DNA of 64,000 nucleotides from CBDDFN01 sp965227065 (GCA_965227065.1 CBDDFN010000020.1:62001-126000); one strand, 5' to 3'; counted from the stretch's first letter, positions 1 through 10,128 are shown. The notes: generated by a model not told the origin, from the sequence alone. Program-made: numbers and translations.

Positions 1-1
1 T

Positions 2-610
2 GCCCTGTCGGAAGAAAAGAAAATCCCAGTCATCACCTTTTGCGAAGATGTGGCAGCCTCAGGCGGATATATGCTCGCCATTGCAGGCGATGAGATCTAT
101 GCCGATGAAAGCTCGATCCTGGGCTCGGTCGGGGTGATTTCGGCCAGCTTCGGCTTCCCCGCCTTCCTGGAGAAATACGGGGTGGAGCGCCGCGTCTATA
201 CGGCTGGTGAAGACAAGGGCTCGCTTGATCCGTTCCTGCCCGAAGACCCCCAGGAGGTTGAACGGCTGAAAAAAATCCAGATCGAGGTGCATGAGAATTT
301 CAAGCAGATGGTGCGCGAACGCCGCGGCGCCAAGCTCAAGGCCGAAGAGGCCGCCTTGTTCAATGGCGATGTCTGGGCGGGGCGCACCGCGGTGGACCTT
401 GGCCTGGCTGATGATCTGGGCGATATGCACGCGATCCTCAAGCAGAAGTTCGGCAAAGAGGTGAAGGTGCGGGTGATTGAAAGCCGCAAGGGCTTTTTGC
501 GTTCGCGGCTGGGTCTGGATGCCGAACAGGGCGGGCTTGGCCTTGAATTGCTCGACGGCTTTTTAAGTGCGCTGGAACGCCGGGGGCTGTGGGCGCGGCT
601 GGGCCGCTAG
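2..610 (+). CDS. sppA: S49 family serine peptidase, 5'-truncated by the window edge
   Basis: C-terminal 202 residues of a signal-peptide peptidase A/SohB-type protease, which degrades cleaved signal peptides at the inner membrane. The frame is open from base 2, so the gene starts outside the window. The motif AASGGY carries the expected nucleophile Ser (fragment residue 20) and Lys72 lies 52 residues later in GEDKG. That is the same Ser-Lys spacing as the dyad of Bacillus SppA. The sequence LGSVGVI is typical of the S49 fold. The stop is TAG. The short form is more like bacterial SppA/SohB than the double-domain E. coli SppA. Confidence 0.88.
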   Translation, partial: ALSEEKKIPVITFCEDVAASGGYMLAIAGDEIYADESSILGSVGVISASFGFPAFLEKYGVERRVYTAGEDKGSLDPFLPEDPQEVERLKKIQIEVHENFKQMVRERRGAKLKAEEAALFNGDVWAGRTAVDLGLADDLGDMHAILKQKFGKEVKVRVIESRKGFLRSRLGLDAEQGGLGLELLDGFLSALERRGLWARLGR

Positions 611-714
611 CCCCGCATCAAACCCCACAATTCTGCGGTGCTTGATCTTCTGGGCCGGGCTTCATAGGGTGCCGCCGCACTTCTTGCACTTTATTCCGAT
701 TATCGGGGGTTTTC

Positions 715-1584
715 ATGGCCACGACGGGCCTTAGTTTTCAGGAGATGATCCTGACCTTGCAGCGCTATTGGGGCGCGCGGGGATGCGTATTGTTGCAGCC
801 CTATGATCTTGAAATGGGCGCAGGCACCTTCCACCCGGCGACCACCTTGCGGGCGCTGGGCCCCAAGCCGTGGAACGCGGCCTATGTGCAGCCCTCGCGC
901 CGCCCGACCGATGGCCGTTATGGCGAAAACCCCAACCGCTTGCAGCATTATTATCAGTTCCAGGTGATCTTGAAGCCCTCTCCCAAGGACATTCAGGAGC
1001 TCTACCTGCAAAGCCTTTATGAGATCGGCATTGATCCCAAGAACCACGACATCCGCTTTGTCGAGGATGACTGGGAAAGCCCCACTTTGGGGGCCTGGGG
1101 ACTGGGCTGGGAAGTCTGGTGTGACGGGATGGAAGTCAGCCAGTTCACCTATTTCCAGCAGGTCGGCGGCTTTGACTGCAACCCGGTGGCGGGGGAGCTG
1201 ACCTACGGGCTGGAGCGTTTGTGCATGTATGTGCAGGGCGTTGAGAATGTCTATGACCTCGACTTTAACGGCCATGGCGTCACCTATGGCGATGTGTTCC
1301 TGCAAAATGAAAAGGAACAATCGGCCTATAATTTTGAACATGCCAATACTGATCAGCTGTTCCGACATTTTGAGGATGCCGAAGCTGAATGCGCCATGCT
1401 GATTAAAAAGAAGCTCGCTTTGCCTGCTTACGAGCAATGCATCAAGGCCAGCCACCGCTTCAATCTGCTCGACGCGCGCGGGGTGATCTCGGTTGCCGAG
1501 CGCCAGGCCTATATCGGCCGGGTGCGCGCGCTGGCCAAGGCGTGCGCCGAAGTCTGGCTTGAAAGCGAAGGGGGGCAGGGCTGA
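715..1584 (+). CDS. glyQ: Glycyl-tRNA synthetase alpha subunit
   Basis: Charges tRNA-Gly with glycine as the catalytic subunit of the bacterial alpha2-beta2 enzyme. At 289 residues it has the family's usual length. The N-terminal motif LQRYWGARGCVLLQPYD and the stretch GAGTFHPATTLRALGP are diagnostic of GlyQ. The start is ATG after a TCGGGGG ribosome site. Its TGA overlaps the ATG of glyS (TGATG at 1582-1586), so the two subunits are translationally coupled. Confidence 0.97.
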   Translation: MATTGLSFQEMILTLQRYWGARGCVLLQPYDLEMGAGTFHPATTLRALGPKPWNAAYVQPSRRPTDGRYGENPNRLQHYYQFQVILKPSPKDIQELYLQSLYEIGIDPKNHDIRFVEDDWESPTLGAWGLGWEVWCDGMEVSQFTYFQQVGGFDCNPVAGELTYGLERLCMYVQGVENVYDLDFNGHGVTYGDVFLQNEKEQSAYNFEHANTDQLFRHFEDAEAECAMLIKKKLALPAYEQCIKASHRFNLLDARGVISVAERQAYIGRVRALAKACAEVWLESEGGQG

Positions 1585-3638
1585 TGGCTGATCTGTTGCT
1601 TGAGCTGTTCTCCGAGGAAATTCCCGCCCGTATGCAGATGCGCGCCGCTGAGGATCTCAAATCGCGCATGGCCGATGGTCTGAAAGAGGCCGGGGTGACC
1701 TTTGAGACTGCCGAGGTCCACGCCACGCCGCGCCGTCTGGTGCTGGCCCTGTCGGGTGTGATCACCGCGACGCCCGATCTTGTTGAGGAGCGTAAAGGCC
1801 CCAAGGTCGGTGCGCCGGACAAAGCCATTGAGGGCTTTTTGCGCTCCGCGGGTCTGACCAAAGATGATCTGACCATTGAAGCCACGCCCAAGGGCGAGGT
1901 CTATATGGCCAGGATTGAAAAGCCGGGCCGCCAAACCTGTGAAATCATCTCTGAGCTTGTGCCGGACATTGTGCGCAATTTCCCCTGGCCCAAAAGCCAG
2001 CGCTGGGGCGCATCGAGCCTGCGTTGGGTTCGCCCGCTTCATACGATTGTTTGCCTGTTTGATGGCCGCATCGTTCCCTTCGAGATCGAAGAGGTCAAAA
2101 GCGGTGCGATCACTTATGGCCACCGCTTCATGGCGCCCGGCGCCATCGAAGTGACGGGCTTTGATCAATATCAGGCAGCGCTTCACAATGGCTCCGTCAT
2201 TCTCAATGCCGACGACCGCGCGCAGAAAATTCTGCAAGGCGCGCGTGATCTGGCCGCCAAACAGGGGCTGACGCTGGTGGAGAATGAGGCGCTGGCGCGC
2301 GAGAATGCCGGGCTGGTGGAATGGCCGGTGGTTCTGATGGGCCGGTTTGACGAGGAGTTTCTCGACGTGCCTGCCGAGGTGCTGCAAACCACCATGGCCG
2401 ACAATCAGAAATATTTTGCGCTCGCGAATCCTGATGGGTCGATGGCGCCGCATTTCATTCTGGTGTCGAACCTTGTCGCCCAGGATGGCGGGGCCAAGAT
2501 CATTGACGGCAATGAGCGTGTATTGCGCGCCCGGCTCAGCGATGCCCGCTTCTTCTGGGAGCAGGACAAGAAACACAAGCTGGAAGACAATCTGCCCAAG
2601 CTTGCAGACATTGTTTTCCACAAAGAGCTTGGCACCGTCCGGCAGAAAGCCGACCGCATCGCAAGCCTGTCGGGAACCATCGCGGGCATGATGGGGGCAG
2701 ATACGGCTCAAGCTGAACGGGCTGGCCTGCTGGCCAAGGCCGATCTGGTGTCATCCATGGTGTTTGAGTTTCCCGAAGTCCAGGGCGTGATGGGCCGCTA
2801 TTATGCCCGGCTTGATGGCGAGGCTGACAGCATTGCCGAGGCGATCGGCAGCCATTACCAGCCCCAGGGGCCGTCTGATGATTGCCCGACCGCGCCTGTC
2901 GCGGTGGCCGTCGCCATGGCCGACAAGATCGACACGCTGGCGGGCTTCTTTGCGATTCGGGAATTGCCGACGGGCTCGAAAGACCCCTATGCGCTGCGCC
3001 GCGCGGCGCTCGGCGTCATCCGGCTTGTGCTTGAAAACGATTTGCGTGTCGGGCTGCGCGATCTGTTTGCGGCAGCAGCGGCGCTTTATGGCAAGCCCGG
3101 TGAAGAGACGGCTGATTTGTTGCTCGACTTTTTTGCCGACCGGCTCAAGGTCCATCTCCGCGCCGAGGGCGTGCGCCATGATCTGATCGCGTCGGTCTTC
3201 GCACTTGGCGGTCAGGATGATCTTGTGCTGCTGCTCAAGCGGGTTGAGGCTTTGTCGGGCTTTGTCGGCTCCGACGACGGCGCCAATCTGTTGGCGGGTG
3301 CCAAGCGCGCGGGCAATATTCTGGCCAAGGAAGAAAAGAAGGATGGCGTGACCTTTGGCACCGATGCCGAAACGCCGGATCGTGAGAATATACATGAATT
3401 TGCTTTGTTCGCAGCTTTGGATGATGCGGAGAGCACTGTTCGCGCGGCGTTGAATGCTGAGGACTTCACCGCTGCGATGCAGGCTCTGGCCGATCTTCGA
3501 GATCCAGTTGATATGTTTTTCGACAAAGTCATCGTGAATGCCGATGATGCCGCAGTGCGCGAAAATCGCTTGAAGCTTCTGGCCCGTCTGCGCAAGGCTC
3601 TGGGCGAGGTTGCAGAGTTCAGTCTGATCGAGGGGTAA
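1584..3638 (+). CDS. glyS: Glycyl-tRNA synthetase beta subunit
   Basis: The 684-residue tRNA-binding beta subunit that partners GlyQ. It begins MADLLLELFSEEIPARMQ, the conserved GlyS start, and the C-terminal half contains the DALR-type anticodon-binding region (near DPVDMFFDKVIVN). It overlaps glyQ by one base. Length and order match the normal glyQS operon. ppdK follows after 5 bp, so it may be co-transcribed. Confidence 0.97.
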   Translation: MADLLLELFSEEIPARMQMRAAEDLKSRMADGLKEAGVTFETAEVHATPRRLVLALSGVITATPDLVEERKGPKVGAPDKAIEGFLRSAGLTKDDLTIEATPKGEVYMARIEKPGRQTCEIISELVPDIVRNFPWPKSQRWGASSLRWVRPLHTIVCLFDGRIVPFEIEEVKSGAITYGHRFMAPGAIEVTGFDQYQAALHNGSVILNADDRAQKILQGARDLAAKQGLTLVENEALARENAGLVEWPVVLMGRFDEEFLDVPAEVLQTTMADNQKYFALANPDGSMAPHFILVSNLVAQDGGAKIIDGNERVLRARLSDARFFWEQDKKHKLEDNLPKLADIVFHKELGTVRQKADRIASLSGTIAGMMGADTAQAERAGLLAKADLVSSMVFEFPEVQGVMGRYYARLDGEADSIAEAIGSHYQPQGPSDDCPTAPVAVAVAMADKIDTLAGFFAIRELPTGSKDPYALRRAALGVIRLVLENDLRVGLRDLFAAAAALYGKPGEETADLLLDFFADRLKVHLRAEGVRHDLIASVFALGGQDDLVLLLKRVEALSGFVGSDDGANLLAGAKRAGNILAKEEKKDGVTFGTDAETPDRENIHEFALFAALDDAESTVRAALNAEDFTAAMQALADLRDPVDMFFDKVIVNADDAAVRENRLKLLARLRKALGEVAEFSLIEG

Positions 3639-3643
3639 TCCCC

Positions 3644-6319
3644 ATGCCGAATCCCATGGCACAATGGGTCTATCAATTTGGCGACGGTACCGCGCAGGGC
3701 CGCGCCGAGATGCGCGAACTGCTTGGTGGCAAAGGGGCCAATCTGGCCGAGATGTGCCATCTGGGCCTGCCGGTGCCGCCGGGCTTCACCATCACCACAG
3801 AGGTCTGCAACAAATATTACGAGGCCGGGCAAGCCTATCCCGGCGGGCTTGAAGATCAGGTCGCCGAAGCGCTGTCCATGGTCGGCACGCAAGTGGGCCG
3901 CTCCTTCGGGGATGCGCAAAACCCGCTGCTGGTTTCAGTCCGCTCCGGCGGGCGCGCCTCCATGCCGGGGATGATGGATACCGTCCTCAATCTGGGTCTC
4001 AATGATGAAACTGTTGCAGGGCTTGTCGCCCTGTCGGGCGATGAACGCTTTGCCTGGGACAGCTATCGCCGCTTTATTCAGATGTATTCCGATGTCGTGC
4101 TGGGGCTTGATCATCATCACTTTGAAGAGGTGCTGGATGATCTGAAGGATGAGCGCGGCCTGTTCCTCGACACCGATCTTGATGCCGATGACTGGCAGGA
4201 TCTGGTGCGGCTCTATAAGGACCTTGTGAAGTCCGAGCTTGGCCACGAGTTTCCCCAGGATGCGCATGAGCAATTGTGGGGCGCGATCGGCGCGGTGTTT
4301 AAAAGCTGGAACAATCAGCGCGCGGTGACCTACCGGCGTCTTCACGCCATTCCCGATGAGTGGGGGACGGCGGTCAATATTCAGGCCATGGTGTTTGGCA
4401 ATATGGGGACCGATAGCGCGACCGGCGTTGCCTTCACGCGTGATCCGTCGAATGGCGACAATGCGCTTTATGGCGAGTTTCTGATCAACGCCCAGGGTGA
4501 AGATGTGGTGGCGGGTATTCGCACCCCGCAATATCTGACCCGCGCGGCACGCGAAGGCGCGGGCGCCGACAAGCCCAGCATGGAAGAAGCCATGCCTGAA
4601 GTGTTTGGTGAGCTGGCCGAAGTGTTCACCCGGCTCGAAAAACATTATCGCGACATGCAGGATGTTGAGTTCACGGTGGAGCGCGGCAAGCTGTGGATGC
4701 TGCAAACCCGGTCGGGCAAGCGCACGGCGCGCGCTGCCCTCAAAATCGCGGTTGAGATGGTGGAGGAGGGGCTGATTGACCCCGAAGAAGCCATCCAGCG
4801 CATCGACCCGATGAGCCTTGATCAATTGCTGCACCCCACGCTTGATCCCGATGCGGACAAGCAGATCATTGCCCGCGGGCTTCCCGCATCGCCCGGCGCC
4901 GCGAGCGGCGCGGTGGTGTTCACCGCAGACGAGGCGGAGCGGCGCGCCAAGACCGGCGAGAAGGTTATTCTGGTTCGGATCGAGACAAGCCCTGAAGACA
5001 TTCACGGCATGCATGCCGCAACCGGCATTTTGACCGCGCGCGGCGGGATGACGAGCCACGCTGCCGTGGTGGCGCGCGGCATGGGCCGGCCCTGTGTCGC
5101 TGGTGCAGGCGATGTTCGTGTTGACTATGACGCCAAGCTGTTCCGTGTGCTGGACACGGTTGTCAATGAAGGCGATCTGATCACCCTTGATGGCGCGCGC
5201 GGCGAAATCATGATGGGCGCGGTCAAAACGGTTGAGCCCGAATTGTCAGGTGATTTTGCCCAATTGATGGTCTGGGCCGATGAGCACCGCAAGCTGACCG
5301 TGCGGACCAATGCCGAAACCCCGGCGGATGCGCGCATTGCCCGGCAGTTCGGAGCCGAAGGCATCGGGCTTTGCCGGACCGAGCATATGTTCTTTGACAC
5401 AGGCCGCATCACCGCCATGCGCGAGATGATCCTGGCTGCTGATAAATCAGGCCGGGAACGGGCGCTTGCCAAGCTGCTGCCCATGCAGCGCGAGGATTTC
5501 AAAGAGCTGTTCACCATCATGAAGGGCCAGCCGGTGACGATCCGCCTGCTCGACCCGCCCTTGCATGAATTCCTGCCCCATGATGACAGCGAGATTGAAG
5601 AGATTGCGACCGATGAGGGTGTGGCGCCTGAGCTGATCCGGGCGCGCGTGCTGGCGTTGAAAGAAGCCAATCCGATGCTGGGTCATCGTGGTTGCCGTCT
5701 TGCGATCACCTATCCTGAAATTGCCGAGATGCAGGCCCGCGCGATCTTTGAGGCCGCGGTTGCTGCCGCGGCAGAGACCGGCGCTGCCGTCACGCCCGAA
5801 ATCATGGTGCCGCTGGTTGGCTCAAAGCGCGAATTTGATCTCGTGAAGGCCGTGATCGACCGGATTGCCGAGATCGTTACGCGCGAGAGCGGGGTGAGCG
5901 TGGAATATCTCACCGGAACGATGATTGAGCTGCCGCGCGCTGCGCTGACGGCGGGCGAGATTGCCGAAAGTGCGGAATTCTTTTCCTTCGGCACCAATGA
6001 TCTGACCCAGACGACGCTGGGCATCTCGCGCGATGATGCCGCCGGGTTCATGGGCTCTTATGTGGAGCAGGGCATTTTCCAGATCGATCCGTTTGTGACC
6101 ATCGATCAGGAGGGCGTGGGTGAGCTTGTGAAGATCGGGGCTGAACGCGGACGCGCCACACGCGCGGCGATCAAGCTTGGCATTTGCGGGGAGCATGGCG
6201 GTGATCCCGCTTCGATCCGCTTTGTCGCTGGTATCGGTCTTGATTATGTGTCCTGTTCGCCCTTTCGGGTGCCGATTGCCCGGCTGGCGGCGGCTCAGGC
6301 CGCGCTGGTGCGGGATTGA
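3644..6319 (+). CDS. ppdK: Pyruvate, phosphate dikinase
   Basis: Interconverts pyruvate + ATP + phosphate with phosphoenolpyruvate + AMP + PPi. It is 891 residues long, the usual size. The N-terminal ATP-grasp domain has GGKGANLAEM near residue 28. The central swivelling domain has the phosphohistidine motif GGMTSHAA (His472). The C-terminal TIM-barrel has the catalytic Cys848 in GICGEHGGD. It starts 5 bp after glyS. The last 25 bp overlap the 3' end of the convergent phosphatase gene. A link of glyS to ppdK is common in alphaproteobacteria. Confidence 0.97.
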   Translation: MPNPMAQWVYQFGDGTAQGRAEMRELLGGKGANLAEMCHLGLPVPPGFTITTEVCNKYYEAGQAYPGGLEDQVAEALSMVGTQVGRSFGDAQNPLLVSVRSGGRASMPGMMDTVLNLGLNDETVAGLVALSGDERFAWDSYRRFIQMYSDVVLGLDHHHFEEVLDDLKDERGLFLDTDLDADDWQDLVRLYKDLVKSELGHEFPQDAHEQLWGAIGAVFKSWNNQRAVTYRRLHAIPDEWGTAVNIQAMVFGNMGTDSATGVAFTRDPSNGDNALYGEFLINAQGEDVVAGIRTPQYLTRAAREGAGADKPSMEEAMPEVFGELAEVFTRLEKHYRDMQDVEFTVERGKLWMLQTRSGKRTARAALKIAVEMVEEGLIDPEEAIQRIDPMSLDQLLHPTLDPDADKQIIARGLPASPGAASGAVVFTADEAERRAKTGEKVILVRIETSPEDIHGMHAATGILTARGGMTSHAAVVARGMGRPCVAGAGDVRVDYDAKLFRVLDTVVNEGDLITLDGARGEIMMGAVKTVEPELSGDFAQLMVWADEHRKLTVRTNAETPADARIARQFGAEGIGLCRTEHMFFDTGRITAMREMILAADKSGRERALAKLLPMQREDFKELFTIMKGQPVTIRLLDPPLHEFLPHDDSEIEEIATDEGVAPELIRARVLALKEANPMLGHRGCRLAITYPEIAEMQARAIFEAAVAAAAETGAAVTPEIMVPLVGSKREFDLVKAVIDRIAEIVTRESGVSVEYLTGTMIELPRAALTAGEIAESAEFFSFGTNDLTQTTLGISRDDAAGFMGSYVEQGIFQIDPFVTIDQEGVGELVKIGAERGRATRAAIKLGICGEHGGDPASIRFVAGIGLDYVSCSPFRVPIARLAAAQAALVRD

Positions 6320-6843
6320 GGCACTTTCAGGCTTGTGCACATGTGGTAGGGCGTACCGTAGGCTGTGAGGTCTGCGGGGCTCATCGCTTCGACCGCTTCA
6401 ACGAGTCGTCCATTTAATCCCAGAACTTCATCACCCGCGCGGATCAAGGCACGGTTGGGCTGTGCAAAAATCGACCGGGCGCGCATATAGCGGGCAATTT
6501 CGGTTTCCCGGCCCTTGTGCAAGGATGCCAGGGTAAGCAGGGCTGCCGCGCCTGAGCGGCTGACACCTGCCCAGCAATGCACCACATAAGGACCTGTGCG
6601 GGTCCACTGGCTGGCGGCTTCCAAAATGGCTTCGGCATGTTCAATGCCCGGAATGGTCATGCCCGGTGAGGGTGCGGAAATATCATGGACGGGAATGCGG
6701 TGGTGCCGTTCCGGCGCAAAGCCAAGCGGGGTTTCAGGCATCAGCTCTTCGGAGATGATGGACAGGACCTGCTCGGGTTCCTCAGCGGCAACCACGCGAT
6801 CAAGCTGGTTGAGCGGTGCAACGATGATATGGGCATGGGGCAT
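6295..6843 (-). CDS. Tyrosine/dual-specificity phosphatase-like protein
   Basis: A 182-residue protein carrying the cysteine-phosphatase signature HCWAGVSRSGAA (HCx5R loop with Cys as nucleophile and Arg as phosphate binder). The protein is small and cytosolic, with no signal peptide or membrane segment. The ATG is preceded by GGAGGATGTCCG, a strong ribosome site. The substrate cannot be told from sequence. It converges on ppdK and overlaps it by 25 bp. Confidence 0.82.
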   Translation of the reverse strand: MPHAHIIVAPLNQLDRVVAAEEPEQVLSIISEELMPETPLGFAPERHHRIPVHDISAPSPGMTIPGIEHAEAILEAASQWTRTGPYVVHCWAGVSRSGAAALLTLASLHKGRETEIARYMRARSIFAQPNRALIRAGDEVLGLNGRLVEAVEAMSPADLTAYGTPYHMCTSLKVPQSRTSAA

Positions 6844-6913
6844 CGGACATCCTCCGTTGACCGTCCTGAATTCAATCCTCTTTACAGACTGACATTACGC
6901 CCGTGCGACAGGT

Positions 6914-7291
6914 CTAAAAGCCAAGCAAATACAGACCATAAAGGATCACCATCACCGAATCGGCGACCGCCAGATTGACCAGAACCCGCGTTTTGATCTC
7001 TTTCATATTGGCAAAGGCCATGATGGCGAACAGGCCCTTGCACGCAATCGCAAAGGCGAGCACCGGCGGGCGATATTCCACCGTCCCTGCCGCCCAGATC
7101 AGCAAGACCCCATCCATGCCGATACACGCGCCCAGTGTGCGCACCGCCATGCGTTCAGCCGTGTCGCGGGGGCCTCGGCCCATCACCTGGCTCCACACCA
7201 GATCAGGTGCCACAAGCGCCAGCCAGCCCGCGAGCGTCATGCCGCCGGTCACATAAAGGATGAGCGCGAAATTATCGGTTACGAACGTCAT
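6914..7291 (-). CDS. Small integral membrane protein, function unknown
   Basis: 125 residues with about four hydrophobic segments (near residues 8-28, 55-75, 80-100 and 105-123). I choose the ATG at 7291 (MTFVTDNFAL) because it follows a GGGGGGCAG ribosome site. A longer reading would run back into the tag gene. No family is recognised with certainty. It lies downstream of tag on the same strand with a short gap. Confidence 0.7.
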   Translation of the reverse strand: MTFVTDNFALILYVTGGMTLAGWLALVAPDLVWSQVMGRGPRDTAERMAVRTLGACIGMDGVLLIWAAGTVEYRPPVLAFAIACKGLFAIMAFANMKEIKTRVLVNLAVADSVMVILYGLYLLGF

Positions 7292-7314
7292 ACTGCCCCC
7301 CCAAAGGCCCGTGC

Positions 7315-7911
7315 TTATTTGAATGGTGTATCTGCGGCCAATTTTGCAACGTGCGCGTGTTGCGGGCAACTCACCAAATGATCATTGACCATACCAACGG
7401 CCTGGGCAAAGGCATAGACAATCGTTGGCCCGCAAAATTTGAAGCCGCGCGCTTTCAGATCCTTTGAAATCGTCTTGGACAAAGGCGTTTCGGCGGGAAC
7501 CTCAGCCATGGAGACAAAGCTGTTTTGCAAAGGCGCGCCATCGAAAAAATCCCACAGATAGCGCGCAAAGGCGCCGGGCTCGGTCTCGATTTCCAGATAG
7601 GCCCGCGCATTGGTGCGGCTGGCTTCAATCTTGGCGCGGTTGCGGACAATGCCGGGGTCGCCCATCAGCTTTTCAAGCTTCTTGTCGGTATAGCGCGCCA
7701 TTTTTTCCGGCGCGAAACCGTCAAAGGCGGCGCGGAAATTATCCCGCTTTCTCAGAATGGTGATCCAGCTCAGCCCCGCCTGGAAGCCATCGAGCAATAG
7801 CTTTTCAAACAAGGCGCGGCTGTCCCATTCCGGCACACCCCATTCCTCGTCATGATAAGCAACATAAAGCGGGTCATCGCCGCACCAGGGGCAGCGTTCG
7901 AGCGCGGCCAT
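7315..7911 (-). CDS. tag: 3-methyladenine DNA glycosylase I
   Basis: Removes 3-methyladenine from alkylated DNA in base-excision repair. It is 198 residues long, as usual. The N-terminus has CPW and YHDEEWG and the C-terminus has NDHLVSCPQH. Together these give the Cys/His zinc site of the TAG family. The residues near FGFQAGLSW (here DGFQAGLSWITIL) form part of the alkylbase pocket. The start overlaps the stop of ygfZ (TGATG), implying coupling. Confidence 0.95.
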   Translation of the reverse strand: MAALERCPWCGDDPLYVAYHDEEWGVPEWDSRALFEKLLLDGFQAGLSWITILRKRDNFRAAFDGFAPEKMARYTDKKLEKLMGDPGIVRNRAKIEASRTNARAYLEIETEPGAFARYLWDFFDGAPLQNSFVSMAEVPAETPLSKTISKDLKARGFKFCGPTIVYAFAQAVGMVNDHLVSCPQHAHVAKLAADTPFK

Positions 7912-8681
7912 CAGGGCAGCCCTCCTGTATCGAGCGGCAAGGGGTCCAAGCAGGCGCTCTCAGTCGTGAAACTTTCACTTTCGGCGAACGGGCCAAGCCG
8001 GACAAAGCCCAGCGCCAGATCATCTTGCAGGGTTGTGATGGGACCAAGCGGGCGGCTGCCTTCGATCTCGTCACCAACGCCCACATGTCCATCAATGATG
8101 CGGAAGGGGCGATAGCCTTTCTTGACCGTGCCGCGATGCTTCATGCGCGCGGTCTGCTCCTGGCCGACATAGCAACCCTTTTTGAAATCAACTCCGCCCA
8201 TCCGTTCGGCTCCCGTCTCAAGCCAGAAGGTGCCGTCAGACGCAAAATCACCGGTTTCGGGAATGCCGAGCGTGATGCGCAAACGGTGATAGGCGCTTGG
8301 GTCACCAGCCGCCCCCGCCGGGACCAGCGCCCGGGGTGGCAGATCGGGATGGCGGGGATCGGGCGCGCCTGTGCCAATCTGAACACCGAGATCATCGCGC
8401 GGGGCAAGCATCATGTCGGAGCGTAATTTGTACAGCGTCATGCGTTTGACAAAGCCCGCAATCTGGGACCGCGCCATGTCAAACAAGAAGCCCTCGCCAT
8501 CGGCGTGAATGATGAAATCAAACAGGAACTTGCCCTGCGGGGTGAGCAGTCCGCCATAGATCGGCGCATCAGGCGTGAGCTTGGCCATATTGGCGGTCAC
8601 CAGATCTTGCAACAGCCGGTGGGCGTCCGCGCCTGTGATGGCGAGCACACCGCGATCAGGAAGAAGAATTGGATCAAACAT
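7911..8681 (-). CDS. ygfZ: Folate-binding protein YgfZ (iron-sulfur enzyme maturation)
   Basis: A 256-residue tetrahydrofolate-binding protein of the GcvT-like family that supports assembly or repair of certain Fe-S enzymes. The signature KGCYVGQEQTAR near the C-terminal third is the defining YgfZ motif with its conserved Cys. The N-terminus LPDRGVLAITGADA is typical. It is divergent from the dihydroorotase gene, with 95 bp between the two starts that must hold both promoters. Confidence 0.93.
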   Translation of the reverse strand: MFDPILLPDRGVLAITGADAHRLLQDLVTANMAKLTPDAPIYGGLLTPQGKFLFDFIIHADGEGFLFDMARSQIAGFVKRMTLYKLRSDMMLAPRDDLGVQIGTGAPDPRHPDLPPRALVPAGAAGDPSAYHRLRITLGIPETGDFASDGTFWLETGAERMGGVDFKKGCYVGQEQTARMKHRGTVKKGYRPFRIIDGHVGVGDEIEGSRPLGPITTLQDDLALGFVRLGPFAESESFTTESACLDPLPLDTGGLP

Positions 8682-8776
8682 GGGCCTGTCCTACCGGCTT
8701 GTATGGTCCCCGCCAAGCTTTTATAACCCGACTAACGCGCAGTGGCGGCGCAGATTTTCAGATTTTTGGGGGCATC

Positions 8777-10105
8777 ATGTTCGACACGATCATCAAGGGC
8801 GGAACTTTGATGACGCCCTGGGGACGCATCGAGGCCGATCTTGCCATCAAAGACGGTGAAATTGCCGATCTGGGCAGTTTTGATGGCGGCCAGGCGGCCG
8901 CCGTGATCGACGCAACCGGCCTGCATATTCTGCCCGGCGTCATCGACACGCAGGTGCATTTCCGCGAACCGGGCCTTGAGCATAAGGAAGACCTTGAAAG
9001 CGGCTCCCGCGGTGCGGTCAAAGGCGGAGTGACATCGGTCTTTGAAATGCCCAACACCAGCCCGCCGACCATCACCACCGAGGCACTGGCCTACAAGGTC
9101 TCGCGCGGACGCAACCGCATGTTCTGCGACTTTGCCTTTTTTGCCGGGGCCGCCGAAGAAAATATCGACACTCTGCCGGTGCTGGAGCGGCAAGAAGGCG
9201 TGTGTGGCGTCAAGCTGTTTATGGGCTCGTCTACCGGTTCGCTCCTGGTGGCGGATGATCCGACCATTGAACGGGTTTTGGCGAGCGGACGGCGCCGGGT
9301 GGCGATCCATGCCGAGGATGAGTTCCGTCTCGAAGACCGGCAGGATTTAAGCCATCAGGGCGGCGTGCACTCCCACCCCGTCTGGCGCGATGAAGAATGC
9401 GCCCGGCTGGCGACCGAGCGTGTCATCCGGGCTGCGCGCAAAGTGGGGCGCAAGATCCATGTCCTGCATGTCACCACCAAGTTTGAACCGCCTATGCTGG
9501 CTGCCGCCAAAGACATTGCCACGATGGAGGTGACGCCTCAGCATCTGACGCTGGCGGCACCTGAGTGCTATGACCGGCTTGGCAGTTTTGCGCAGATGAA
9601 CCCGCCGATCCGGGGGGAAGAGCATCGCGCCGCTTTGTGGGAAGCCGTCCGGCTCGGCATTGTCGATGTCATCGGATCAGACCATGCCCCGCACACGCGG
9701 GAAGAAAAGGCGCGGGATTATCCCGCCTCGCCCAGCGGCATGCCCGGTGTGCAGACCTTGCTGCCCCTGATGCTTAATCATGTGTCTGAGGGCCGGCTCA
9801 GCCTTGAGCGGCTGGTTGATCTCACTGCCCATGGCCCGCAACGCATCTATCAGATTGCCCAGAAGGGCCGCATTGCCGTGGGCTTTGATGCGGATCTGAC
9901 ATTGGTTGATCTGAATGCCACCCGCACTATCACTGATGAGTGGATGGAAACCAAATCAGGCTGGACGCCTTTTGCGGGCATGCAGGTCAAAGGGTGGCCG
10001 GTTGCCACACTTGTGCGCGGCCAGACGGTCATGCAAGAGGATGAAATTCTTGCCCCTGCGATTGGCCAGCCGGTCCGCTTTCTCGACACACACCCCGGAC
10101 TTTAA
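8777..10105 (+). CDS. pyrC: Dihydroorotase-family amidohydrolase
   Basis: A 442-residue cyclic amidohydrolase with the metal-binding DTQVHFREPG motif and MPNTSPPT. The C-terminal SDHAPH supplies the catalytic Asp. This fits class I dihydroorotase, which closes carbamoyl-aspartate to dihydroorotate in pyrimidine synthesis. I prefer the ATG at 8777 (MFDTIIKGG), preceded by GGGGGC. An upstream in-frame start would add 36 residues with no family support. It could instead be a second, allantoinase-like paralogue, so the symbol is tentative. Confidence 0.85.
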   Translation: MFDTIIKGGTLMTPWGRIEADLAIKDGEIADLGSFDGGQAAAVIDATGLHILPGVIDTQVHFREPGLEHKEDLESGSRGAVKGGVTSVFEMPNTSPPTITTEALAYKVSRGRNRMFCDFAFFAGAAEENIDTLPVLERQEGVCGVKLFMGSSTGSLLVADDPTIERVLASGRRRVAIHAEDEFRLEDRQDLSHQGGVHSHPVWRDEECARLATERVIRAARKVGRKIHVLHVTTKFEPPMLAAAKDIATMEVTPQHLTLAAPECYDRLGSFAQMNPPIRGEEHRAALWEAVRLGIVDVIGSDHAPHTREEKARDYPASPSGMPGVQTLLPLMLNHVSEGRLSLERLVDLTAHGPQRIYQIAQKGRIAVGFDADLTLVDLNATRTITDEWMETKSGWTPFAGMQVKGWPVATLVRGQTVMQEDEILAPAIGQPVRFLDTHPGL

Positions 10106-10128
10106 TCACAAAACAGACGAGGCACCCC

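Noticed and set aside
8669..8776. Upstream start of the dihydroorotase-family gene
   Set aside because: It would add 36 residues of non-family sequence antisense to the ygfZ start region. The ATG at 8777 matches the family and has a ribosome site.
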